Below, one piece after another: positions 43,427-50,674 of a stretch of 64,000 nt of DNA; the first letter of the stretch is position 1, and each line of letters begins with the position of its first letter. The notes below the pieces were generated by a model that saw only the letters and a program-made list of their open reading frames with translations, ran no database searches and was not told where the DNA came from. This DNA comes from Mucilaginibacter gotjawali (GTDB lineage Bacteria > Bacteroidota > Bacteroidia > Sphingobacteriales > Sphingobacteriaceae). The translations under genes were made by a program, and so were the position numbers. Where the stretch lies: positions 186,001-250,000 of the forward strand of contig NZ_AP017313.1 of assembly GCF_002355435.1 (NCBI RefSeq), given 5' to 3'.

Positions 43427-44263
43427 ATGGCCGAAAATACCCTCATTAGCAGCGGGATAGATGCATTTTATGCCGGCGCTGCCGAAGATAAACGATTAAC
43501 CTATGGCCTCGGCCCTTTGGAGTTGGAACGGAACCAGGAACTGATCGCCAGCCGCATACCGGCAAATGGCGGCGTCATTGTAGACGTGGGCGGCGGCCCG
43601 GGCGTTTATGCCGAATGGCTGGCTGGCTTGGGGCATACGGTTTATTTGATCGACCCGGTACATAAACATATCCAGCAGGCCCAAAAACGGGCTGCTAAGC
43701 TTAAAAAGCCGTTTAAAGCAACATTGGGCGAAGCGAGGCAGCTGGACTTTCCGGATAATTCTGCCGATGTGTTGATCCTGCACGGCCCTTTATACCATTT
43801 ACAAAAAAAGGCCGACAGGTTGAAGGCTCTTTACGAAGCTTACCGCGTACTTAAACCCAATGGCGTTTTGCTGGCCTTTGCCATCAACCATACCGTATCC
43901 ACATTAACAGGCTTATTAAACGGAATGATCCACGACCCGCAGTTTTACGCCATGTGCCAGAGCGAACTGCAAACCGGCATCCACAACCCGCCGGCCAGCT
44001 GGCCCGGCATTTTGCCCGAGGCCTTTTTCCATAAACCGGATGAGCTGCTGGATGAAGTAAAGGAAGCCGGCTTTGCCAGCCTGGAGCTGTTTGCCGTGGA
44101 GGGAATGATCTGGCTCGACAGTAAATACTTTGAAAGCCGCTCCAACCCCCAAAAGAAGGCCGCCATGATGAACCTGCTTAAAACCAACGAACAAAACCGC
44201 GAGCTGCTGGCATTTAGCCCCCACATGATGGTTTGCGGAAGGAAAAGCGCGGGAAACGCGTGA
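43427..44263 (+). CDS. class I SAM-dependent methyltransferase
   Basis: 278 residues, Rossmann fold. SAM motif I VIVDVGGGPGVYAEWLAGLG (about 49-68), acidic end of strand 2 LIDPVHKHIQQAQKRA, motif II ARQLDFPDNSADVLILHGPLYHL, and RVLKPNGVLLAFAIN (motif III). The substrate is not recognisable. Single gene; its start ATG at 43427 follows an AT-rich leader. Confidence 0.88.
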   Translation: MAENTLISSGIDAFYAGAAEDKRLTYGLGPLELERNQELIASRIPANGGVIVDVGGGPGVYAEWLAGLGHTVYLIDPVHKHIQQAQKRAAKLKKPFKATLGEARQLDFPDNSADVLILHGPLYHLQKKADRLKALYEAYRVLKPNGVLLAFAINHTVSTLTGLLNGMIHDPQFYAMCQSELQTGIHNPPASWPGILPEAFFHKPDELLDEVKEAGFASLELFAVEGMIWLDSKYFESRSNPQKKAAMMNLLKTNEQNRELLAFSPHMMVCGRKSAGNA

Positions 44264-44762
44264 ACCACCCGATACAGATGAATAAACGTGGGACACCTGG
44301 TACGCAAATAAATTCTGTATTTTGCTTGGATTTTTAAAGAAAAATCCTTATAAAAAGAGCATTTAATTCATTTGTTGGGTATCCCACTGGGTTAGCTACT
44401 ACCAAGTATAGAAATCGGACATCAAATTCTGTCATGGAAACCTCGGGAAGACATTGAATATTGCATTTAATGTCAGGGTTTCACCGGCTCATATTAACCG
44501 CGCCTATATCGCCCCGCGTAGAAGTATAACGCCCTTTCAGGGCTCGCCGGGTGTACCGATACCCGCCGGACTTCGCCCGGCGTTGACGTATAAGGCCCTT
44601 TCAGGGCTGATGTAAAAAAAAGTAAGTCCTGAAAGGACGTAATATACCAACGATGGGTGCAGCCCATCGCATAACGACAGGAATAACCCACCTGCCCCCG
44701 CCAGTTCAAGTGTCTTTCACTTGAACTTACCATATTTTGAGCGTCCCGCTCAACCCAACAAA
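44264..44762. other. intergenic region dominated by a dispersed repeat
   Basis: About 500 bases after the methyltransferase. From about 44500 to 44750 lies a block of small palindromes (CCCTTTCAGGGC, GTCCTGAAAGGAC, CGATGGGTGCAGCCCATCG, TTCAAGTGTCTTTCACTTGAA). The frame at 44494-44733 on the minus strand is an artefact of this block. 44264-44490 shows nothing recognisable. Confidence 0.7.
44583..44671. repeat. long dispersed repeat, copy 1
   Basis: The segment from GTTGACGTATAAGGCCC to GCAGCCCATCGCATA is nearly identical base for base to 45985-46074. It consists of consecutive short hairpins (CCCTTTCAGGG, GTCCTGAAAGGAC, CGATGGGTGCAGCCCATCG). Confidence 0.85.
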
Positions 44763-45365
44763 CTATTCCGATTTACGTAAATATAATTCTATAAAAGGCC
44801 TCAAATCATTTTTAAACCAATCCGGATTTTGGCTGCGCAATTCCAGCTTTTTAGTTGCCTTACTATATTCAGCTACGGTAAAAAAATCATTTTCTTCGGT
44901 TGCGTTAATTTAAATTAAATTATCAATAGCATCGAAATTAGTTTTAAGCAGCGGAAGGGTATTGTTATACATTTCGGTAATGGTTTCGGGCGTTACCAGG
45001 TGCAGGCCACTTTCATACCTTATTTTTGCCCTATCAAGACATAACTGTAAACTATCGGTAAAAAACAGGATAACATTCAGCTGGTTTTCGTTATTGAACT
45101 TTTTGGCTGCCAAAGCATATTCATACTGGTGGGGATAGCCCAGGTTCAGTTCAAGGGCAATATCTTCATTGCGGATCAGTTTCCGCCTTATAATCTCGCG
45201 CACCCTGTAAATGGAATATTCATTGTAATCGGCAAAACCTTTCGCCTTATACTTAAAACGCATTTCATCTTCGTTCAGGATATCAAGGTCCTCATCGATA
45301 TACTCAAAACCCTTAGTGCTTTTACCGATACCCGGCGGCCCGGCAATAATTTGAATCGCCGACAT
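44763..45365 (-). pseudogene. zeta-toxin-like P-loop kinase, cut by an in-frame stop codon
   Basis: From ATG 45365 the gene reads MSAIQIIAGPPGIGKSTKGF with the Walker A loop, YIDEDLDILNEDEMRFKY, IALELNLGYPHQYEYALAAK and YESGLHLVTPETITEMYNNTLP, then FDAIDNLI and TAA at 44910-44912. The same frame continues without interruption for 48 more residues, including FFTVAEYSKATKKLELRSQN and PDWFKNDLRPFIELYL, to TAG at 44763. The tail looks like the native C terminus of this 200-residue family, so a Leu codon TTA probably became TAA. The 151-residue product keeps the P-loop but loses its last quarter. Confidence 0.72.
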
Positions 45366-45577
45366 TAATGAACAGGTACAATCCTTCCGTCAGCATACTC
45401 GGCTATCATTACCCCGTCTTTTTTATAAACAAGCGGTTGCCCTATCGAAAACAGGTAAGCCTTCGCCTCCTTCTGTTTTTGAATTTGCCATTCCTTCTCT
45501 TCTTCAAAAGTCATTTTAAAAGGCGATTTGGTCATCGTCCCTTTTCGCATCAACTGTTCTTCGGGTGTTTCAATCAT
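45365..45577 (-). CDS. small partner protein of the zeta-like gene (candidate antitoxin)
   Basis: 70 residues, charged: EEQLMRKGTMTKSPFKMTFEE, EKEWQIQKQKEAKAYLFSIGQPLVYKKDGVMIAEYADGRIVPVH. Its stop codon overlaps the start of the zeta-like gene by one base (TAATG), so the two are translationally coupled. Small proteins of this kind often precede zeta-like kinases in Bacteroidota. The antitoxin role is inferred from position alone; the frame is intact. Confidence 0.65.
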   Translation of the reverse strand: MIETPEEQLMRKGTMTKSPFKMTFEEEKEWQIQKQKEAKAYLFSIGQPLVYKKDGVMIAEYADGRIVPVH

Positions 45578-46399
45578 AACAAGATGAATTTACACAAAAA
45601 TAACGAAATCCCGGCAATCAAAATAATTTTGCATTTGGCATTCCCTGCCGGCGGACGCAATCCGTATTCATTAACAACTGGTTTATAATGGGTGGAAAAT
45701 GTGGCGTTAAATTGAAGTATTACGGTTTGACGAAACAGACCTGCAATGCGGGTAAAAGCTTTTTCGTGCTTTTGTGCACCCTATAAAATCAAATGATAAA
45801 ATGAACCCGCTTCCTTTTACCGACTTCAAGCTATTGGAATAAAAAATTCACCCGTGCAAAAATCATAAAGGCAGGTGAAATACTGATTGCGCCGGGTAGC
45901 GCCTTTCACTTTTCCCGCACAGCACTATAGCCTCCCTTTCAGGGCTGTTAGGTTGCGCACAAACCCGCCGGACTTCGCCCTGCGTTGACGTATAAGGCCC
46001 TTTCAGGGCTGATGTAAAAAAAAGTAAGTCCTGAAAGGACGTAATATACCAACGATGGGTGCAGCCCATCGCATAGCAAACGGGTAACCCAGCTACCCAG
46101 CCACAAGACGTATCCTTCACTTCAATTTTCCATATTTTAAGGGTCCCGGTGTATGGCTTTGTTGCAGGGCGTTGTACGTGTAGCAAACGCAACATTTTGC
46201 CTTGATGAATTTGGCCTTTGATAATTCCCTCTTTCATCGGGTCTGTCGACCAGGCCTTGTAGCATGAAACCCACGCGCCGCAGCCGGCTAATGAACTTTT
46301 TCCGGCTCCCTTTTCCGCAAAAGCCCCTGTATATAAAGTGAGGCAGATCATTTGTTATTAACAACAATTGCATTACATTCAGCTACTTATTTTTTAATC
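45578..46399. other. 822-base region without an intact gene; repeats and a possible gene remnant
   Basis: 45578-45800 shows nothing recognisable. At 45795-45925 short protein-like strings occur in different frames (MNPLPFTDFKLLE and RAKIIKAGEILIAPGSAFHF), possibly the eroded end of a gene. 45930-46140 is the second copy of the long dispersed repeat. The 162-residue frame on the minus strand across 45863-46351 reads through the repeat and has no protein-like features. 46141-46399 precedes the BLUF gene. Confidence 0.5.
45985..46074. repeat. long dispersed repeat, copy 2
   Basis: Nearly identical to 44583-44671 over about 90 bases, with weaker similarity continuing on both sides (CCCTTTCAGGGCT and CCGCCGGACTTCGCCC upstream, a hyphenated hairpin downstream). 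The two copies flank the zeta-toxin locus in the same orientation, 1.4 kb apart. Confidence 0.85.
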
Positions 46400-46780
46400 A
46401 TGAGTCTGTACTACCTTATTTACTCAAGCATACCCACCAGGATTTTAAATGATGCAGAGCTGGAGCAATTACTAGCCACTTCGCGGGCGGAGAATAAAAA
46501 TCACCGGGTAACTGGTATGCTGGTTTGCCTGGCAGACAGCTATATACAATTAATAGAGGGGGCAGAAGAAGCGATTAAGCGACTTTACCAAAACATTGTT
46601 AAAGATGCCAGGCATGAGCAGGTGGTCACGTTAATGGAAGGGCCGGTCAGCGTGCGGTTTTTTCCGGATTGGGCAATGGGCTTCGATAAGGACAAATACA
46701 CCTTATCAGATTATTCAAACACCTTCCACCTGCTGGACGACGACTTGTCTAAATTATTGGATATTCTTTACCGAAACTAA
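46400..46780 (+). CDS. BLUF-domain blue-light photoreceptor
   Basis: 126 residues from ATG 46400 (MSLYYLIYSSIPTRILND); a longer frame from 46352 adds an unlikely extension. Single BLUF domain that binds FAD: the photoactive tyrosine in YLIYSS, the asparagine in SRAENKNHRVTGMLV, the glutamine in SYIQLIEG, the RH of DARHEQVVTLMEG and the WAMGF segment near the C terminus are all present, so it should be photoactive. No output domain is fused, so it must act on a partner protein. The LuxR regulator 237 bases downstream on the same strand is a candidate (inference). Confidence 0.9.
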   Translation: MSLYYLIYSSIPTRILNDAELEQLLATSRAENKNHRVTGMLVCLADSYIQLIEGAEEAIKRLYQNIVKDARHEQVVTLMEGPVSVRFFPDWAMGFDKDKYTLSDYSNTFHLLDDDLSKLLDILYRN

Positions 46781-47016
46781 AAAACTGATCAGCGCTTATA
46801 AAACTGCAACATGTTTTTTACCCCGCCCCTTCAATCGTGCGCATTGGCAGATGAAACACAACGTTTTTACTTGTTAGCTGTTTGGGAGGTACATCCGGGT
46901 GTGCCTGGCAAAGCAAGCCGCTAATCAGCTAAGGGCATTTCAAATGCTATTTGCCCTGCTTAAATAAAAATTATTTCTTTTAAATTGCATGCAGTAAAAA
47001 AACAAAACTTCATTGT

Positions 47017-47484
47017 ATGATCATTGCGGCAATCGTCCGGAACAAGCAAAATATAATCTACGGCTTAGCCCTTGCCCTGTTATTGCTGTTGCTGAATTGG
47101 CTGGAGTGGCATTTTGTGATCATTAACCATGCCTTTGAAATTTATGCAGGTGCCATTGCGCTGATTTTTACTGCCCTTGGCATCTGGCTTGCCATAAAAC
47201 TGGTTAAACCAAAAGTAAACACCGTTGTGATTGAAAAGCCGGTGATTGCCGTTACAGGGTTTATATTAAATGGGGCCGAATTAAACAGGCGGCGCATCAG
47301 CAGCCGCGAGCTGGAGGTATTGCAGCTGATGGCCACCGGCCTGAGCAACCAGGAAATTGCCGAACGCTTATTTGTATCATTAAACACTATAAAAACGCAT
47401 ACCTCAAACCTGTTTTTAAAACTGGAAGCCGGACGGCGTACCCAGGCTATTGAAAAAGCAAAGCGATTAAATTTGATCCCCTGA
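47017..47484 (+). CDS. membrane-anchored LuxR-family transcriptional regulator
   Basis: 155 residues. Two N-terminal transmembrane helices (about 13-30 and 40-63), a short linker, and a C-terminal LuxR/GerE helix-turn-helix at about 92-150: SSRELEVLQLMATGLSNQEI, AERLFVSLNTIKTHTSNLF. There is no receiver domain, so the signal probably comes through the membrane part or a partner. It is followed by a DUF4199 membrane protein and a VOC protein on the same strand, an arrangement I have seen in Bacteroidota. The gap 46781-47016 holds no gene. Confidence 0.87.
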   Translation: MIIAAIVRNKQNIIYGLALALLLLLLNWLEWHFVIINHAFEIYAGAIALIFTALGIWLAIKLVKPKVNTVVIEKPVIAVTGFILNGAELNRRRISSRELEVLQLMATGLSNQEIAERLFVSLNTIKTHTSNLFLKLEAGRRTQAIEKAKRLNLIP

Positions 47485-47603
47485 TCCCTTCATGCTTAAG
47501 GGTGACTGTGGCGTTTTTTTGCAAAATCACCCAAAAGTATGACGGAGAAATGAACATGAAATTTCAATTTTGAGCAGATGTTAAACTTTAAATAATCAGC
47601 AAA

Positions 47604-48143
47604 ATGAAAAAGACAGTTTGGGTTTGCGGCTTAATAGCCGGTATGATCAGTATCTCCTGGGCTTTGGTTGGTGAAGGTTGGTTGCACGCTCATTTAAACA
47701 TGAATACGCGGATGTTTTTGGGCTATGCCACCATGATCCTGGCGTTTTCACTCATCTTTGTGGCCATAAAAAATTACCGGGATACGCACAATAATGGCCA
47801 GGTTACTTTTGGTAAGGCGTTGGGTATTGGCCTGTTGGTAACGCTCATCGCATCAACGGTGTATGTGGTGGTTTGGATGATAGATTTTAAATATTTTATA
47901 CCTGACTTTGGCGAAAAATATACCGCACAGGTAATAGCCGAAATGAAGGCAAACGGCGCAAACGCAGCAGCTGTAAAAAAGGAAACAGCTGAACTGACAG
48001 CCACCATGACAAAATATAAAACAAGCGCCCTTTTCAGGATAATGGTTACCTATTCAGAAATTGTGCCGGTTGGCGTGGTGGTTTCCTTAATAGCTGCGCT
48101 TATCCTCAAAAAGAAATCGAAACCGCTTGCGGCGACGGCATAA
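47604..48143 (+). CDS. DUF4199 membrane protein
   Basis: 179 residues with four transmembrane helices (about 5-23, 36-56, 72-94 and 148-168) and a helical extramembrane segment between TM3 and TM4 (FGEKYTAQVIAEMKANGANA). The layout and sequence (GFGKALGIGLLVTLIA-like segment TFGKALGIGLLVTLIASTVY) match DUF4199. Function unknown. Probably cotranscribed with the VOC gene 30 bases downstream. Confidence 0.82.
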   Translation: MKKTVWVCGLIAGMISISWALVGEGWLHAHLNMNTRMFLGYATMILAFSLIFVAIKNYRDTHNNGQVTFGKALGIGLLVTLIASTVYVVVWMIDFKYFIPDFGEKYTAQVIAEMKANGANAAAVKKETAELTATMTKYKTSALFRIMVTYSEIVPVGVVVSLIAALILKKKSKPLAATA

Positions 48144-48173
48144 TTCAATAAACAAACCAGCTAAATAATTAAT

Positions 48174-48554
48174 ATGAAAAAAGTAACAGGTATAGGCGGG
48201 GTATTTTTTAAATGCGATGACCCCAAAAGCATGAACGATTGGTATGTAAAAAACCTTGGCCTGCCGGTAGGCCAATACGGAACAACATTTGAGTGGCGGC
48301 ATAATGATGATCCGTCCAAAACAGGGTCAACTTCCTGGTGCACTTTCGCAAAGGATACCAAATATTTCGATCCCTCGGTGAAGCCATTTATGATTAATTA
48401 CCGGGTTGAAGACCTCGTCGCGCTGGTGGAAGAACTAAAAAAGGAAAACGTAACCATTGTGGATGAAATTGCTGATTATGACTATGGTAAGTTCATTCAC
48501 GTACTCGATCCGGAAGGAAACATTATTGAACTTTGGGAGCCGAAGGGGGAGTAG
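48174..48554 (+). CDS. VOC family protein (glyoxalase/bleomycin-resistance fold)
   Basis: 126 residues with two beta-alpha-beta-beta-beta modules: GIGGVFFKCDDPKSMNDWYVKNLGLPVGQ and MINYRVEDLVALVEELKKEN, ending KFIHVLDPEGNIIELWEPK, whose glutamate is the usual metal ligand. Small single-subunit VOC proteins dimerise; the substrate cannot be told. Follows the DUF4199 gene. Confidence 0.88.
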   Translation: MKKVTGIGGVFFKCDDPKSMNDWYVKNLGLPVGQYGTTFEWRHNDDPSKTGSTSWCTFAKDTKYFDPSVKPFMINYRVEDLVALVEELKKENVTIVDEIADYDYGKFIHVLDPEGNIIELWEPKGE

Positions 48555-48556
48555 GC

Positions 48557-48605
48557 AAGGATAACCATAGCAATGGGTTTAAAACCCATCGCTATGGTTA
48601 TCCTT
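48557..48605 (+). terminator. very long near-perfect hairpin after the VOC gene
   Basis: A 24-base arm (48557-48580) pairs with 48582-48605 with a single mismatch and almost no loop. It starts AAGGATAACCATAGC and ends GCTATGGTTATCCTT. It probably ends the VOC transcript, but its ATGGGTTT/AAACCCAT core resembles the dispersed repeats in this window, so it may be a repeat reused as a terminator. Confidence 0.7.
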
Positions 48606-48677
48606 AATTTGCTGATTCCTGCATGCACCATTGTGCGCACTTTGCCGGATAAGAAAATGGATCGAACTATTCATCCA

Positions 48678-49271
48678 TCACAAACAAACCCCATCATTAC
48701 ATAACTGCTTTTTACATTTGGCACATAAAAACAGCTCTTCCCCATCCACCTCTTTAATGGTTCCCTTTGCATCGTTCATTAAACATCTTTTGTCGCCGCT
48801 GGTGCAATGTTCAAGGCCAAGGTTGTGGCCGATCTCATGTAAACAAACTTTGATCAGCCTAAGATGAAAAAGTTGTTTAGTTGCATAGCGTTTTAACCTG
48901 AAGGTTGAAATAACACAGGTCGTTCCCGGCATAGCGCCCAGGCCAAACACGCCCCATTCATTAGTATGCCGTTCCGGATTTTTAATAGCGATATCATTTT
49001 GAGTTAAAATCAGGGTGATTTCACCTGATCTGTATTTAGCCAATATCCGGTTGGCCTCGTAACGGGTTTTACTGCCGGCAAGGATGTCGTCGCTTAAGCT
49101 TACAGCCGGTTTAATAACGCATTTATAATGATAAAAACGTTCCACCGACGACTTCACCAGGCTGATCTCTTCTTTATTTACATTTCCAAGCGGCTGAATG
49201 AAGATAATTTTTGAGTGGTCAGCCATTACCCACATCATTACAGCATAAAGCGGGAACAATAATAATCTCAT
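48678..49271 (-). CDS. archaemetzincin family zinc metalloprotease
   Basis: 197 residues. The diagnostic signature is complete: HEIGHNLGLEHCTSGDKRCLM, then a downstream CAKC pair at the archaemetzincin spacing, giving one catalytic zinc (three His) and one four-Cys structural zinc. The N terminus MRLLLFPLYAVMMWVMADHS is hydrophobic and may be a signal peptide or anchor, which is not usual in the family. Physiological substrates are unknown. Single gene. Confidence 0.9.
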   Translation of the reverse strand: MRLLLFPLYAVMMWVMADHSKIIFIQPLGNVNKEEISLVKSSVERFYHYKCVIKPAVSLSDDILAGSKTRYEANRILAKYRSGEITLILTQNDIAIKNPERHTNEWGVFGLGAMPGTTCVISTFRLKRYATKQLFHLRLIKVCLHEIGHNLGLEHCTSGDKRCLMNDAKGTIKEVDGEELFLCAKCKKQLCNDGVCL

Positions 49272-49409
49272 GAAGAAAGATACACATTATAACAATAGTC
49301 CGGTACGCCCTACCAGTAATTGCCTTTTTGTTTTGCTGTAAATATAAATAGTTATATATCAATATAACGTGCCGCGGCCATCTGGAAACCCCGCCAGATG
49401 GGCTGTGTT

Positions 49410-49550
49410 TTAGGATCTAAGCGTCAAGTAAAGCGCAACAATTACTAAAAATACGGGCACAAAAACCCGGATACATTCCTTTAAATTATATGATCCGTTA
49501 ACAAAAACTGCTTTGAAGGCGGATACTTCGGCTTCGATAAAGTGATTCAT
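49410..49550 (-). CDS. 46-residue protein with C-terminal membrane helix
   Basis: ATG at 49550, stop at 49410: MNHFIEAEVSAFKAVF, then NGSYNLKECIRVFVPVF and LVIVALYLTLRS. The last 20 residues form one hydrophobic helix with a basic end, a tail-anchored layout. Amino-acid composition looks like a real small membrane protein; ribosome binding site is weak. No family known to me. It is the only coding pattern in the gap 49272-49823. Confidence 0.4.
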   Translation of the reverse strand: MNHFIEAEVSAFKAVFVNGSYNLKECIRVFVPVFLVIVALYLTLRS

Positions 49551-49763
49551 GGCTTTAGATTTAAAATGTACATACTGGTAGAAATCATTCCTAAACCAGC
49601 ACCGGATTAAAATGGAATGAATTTACAAACGAATATACCCGGATAAATACTGATAAAAAATGCGTTTGAACAGGTTGAAATGTGATCATCGGCATAAAAA
49701 ACCGAAGTGGGATCTTCAGGTTTTGTATGCAATATTTGCAAGTGTGCAGCGTTCAGTTAGCAA

Positions 49764-49795
49764 TTGCAATTTTCAGCATATTATATTTAACTTTG
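49764..49795 (+). promoter_or_regulatory. Bacteroidota-type promoter of the 49824 gene
   Basis: TTG at 49764-49766, 21 bases, then TAACTTTG at 49788-49795. Expected start site about 49800, 24 bases before the ATG. Confidence 0.65.
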
Positions 49796-49823
49796 CAAGC
49801 TGATTAAAGCCCTGAGGATTTAA

Positions 49824-50450
49824 ATGAAACTTTTACTGGTCATTTTTTTTGCCGCCACATGTACTTCGGCCTCGGCCCAGTGGTACCGCGTCGACCAGCT
49901 TTTAAAGAAAAGGGCCACCCGTACGCCGTACGAAGATCTTTCAGGCGGCCGGTATATTGCCAGGTTCAAGGCTGAGAAAGCCCCTCATCCAAAAATTTCC
50001 CCGGTATTGATCGATCGTTCACAATATAGCCTGGAAGCGTCTGAAAATGTGGTGATGCAATTGGCCCAGCACAATATGCGCTTCCGGATCTACAATGATG
50101 CCAGCTATAACTTCAGCGAACTGGCGCGTTTATATGTTAAACAAAACAGGCTGTCAGAAGCTAAATGGTTTTTATTGCAAAGCAATAATATATCCCGCCA
50201 GCAAAACGACGATAAACATACCATCGAAAACCTGGTTGAACTGGCCAGCATAAAAGCCACTATGGGTGATGTGCTGCTGGCACGGCAGGACCTTGCCGAG
50301 GCGCATGACCTGGCCTATGCAAAAGGGCTAAACCAATACTACGAAACCATCGAACTGGCAACCCAGTATTTGAACCAAAACAAGCAGCCCAAACAGCGGC
50401 CCGTGTTAATTTATGCCGACGGGGCACAGAATAAAACCAAAGCCGAATAA
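49824..50450 (+). CDS. exported helical-repeat (TPR-like) protein
   Basis: 208 residues with a Sec signal peptide (ending SASAQ). After about 70 residues of linker, helical pairs resembling TPRs: NFSELARLYVKQNRLSEAKWFLLQSNNI, TIENLVELASIKATMGDVLL and ARQDLAEAHDLAYAKGLNQY. Probably a periplasmic scaffold; no enzyme motif. Transcribed alone from the promoter at 49764-49795 and closed by the terminator at 50559-50593. Confidence 0.75.
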   Translation: MKLLLVIFFAATCTSASAQWYRVDQLLKKRATRTPYEDLSGGRYIARFKAEKAPHPKISPVLIDRSQYSLEASENVVMQLAQHNMRFRIYNDASYNFSELARLYVKQNRLSEAKWFLLQSNNISRQQNDDKHTIENLVELASIKATMGDVLLARQDLAEAHDLAYAKGLNQYYETIELATQYLNQNKQPKQRPVLIYADGAQNKTKAE

Positions 50451-50558
50451 TAAAGTGGCCTGTAAATCAGTTCTAAACCTGCTTGTTTTGTAACAATATA
50501 GTAAAAAGCAAAATGTTTTGTGAAACAATTGAAACATTATTGTATAATTGTTATTCAT

Positions 50559-50593
50559 AAAAAAGAGACAGCAATTCAGGCCGTCTCTTTTTT
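50559..50593 (+). terminator. Rho-independent terminator before the processing protease gene
   Basis: AAAAAAGAGAC (50559-50569) pairs with GTCTCTTTTTT (50583-50593), with T run on the plus strand. Confidence 0.8.
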
Positions 50594-50674
50594 GTTTACT
50601 TTAGCGAAATTATTTATCAGCAGGCACGAGAATTGATGTTTTATTTAGTCCCCGATTTAAAAAGCGTAAAAGAT

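Noticed and set aside
44494..44733. 79-residue minus-strand open frame
   Set aside because: Entirely inside the dispersed repeat block; shares its translation with the frame at 45863.
45795..45925. Possible remnant of a larger gene
   Set aside because: Short protein-like strings are in different frames and too short to assign; mentioned only in the gap description.
45863..46351. 162-residue minus-strand open frame
   Set aside because: It reads through the dispersed repeat at 45930-46140; composition is not protein-like and the repeat copy at 44583 gives the same string in another short frame.
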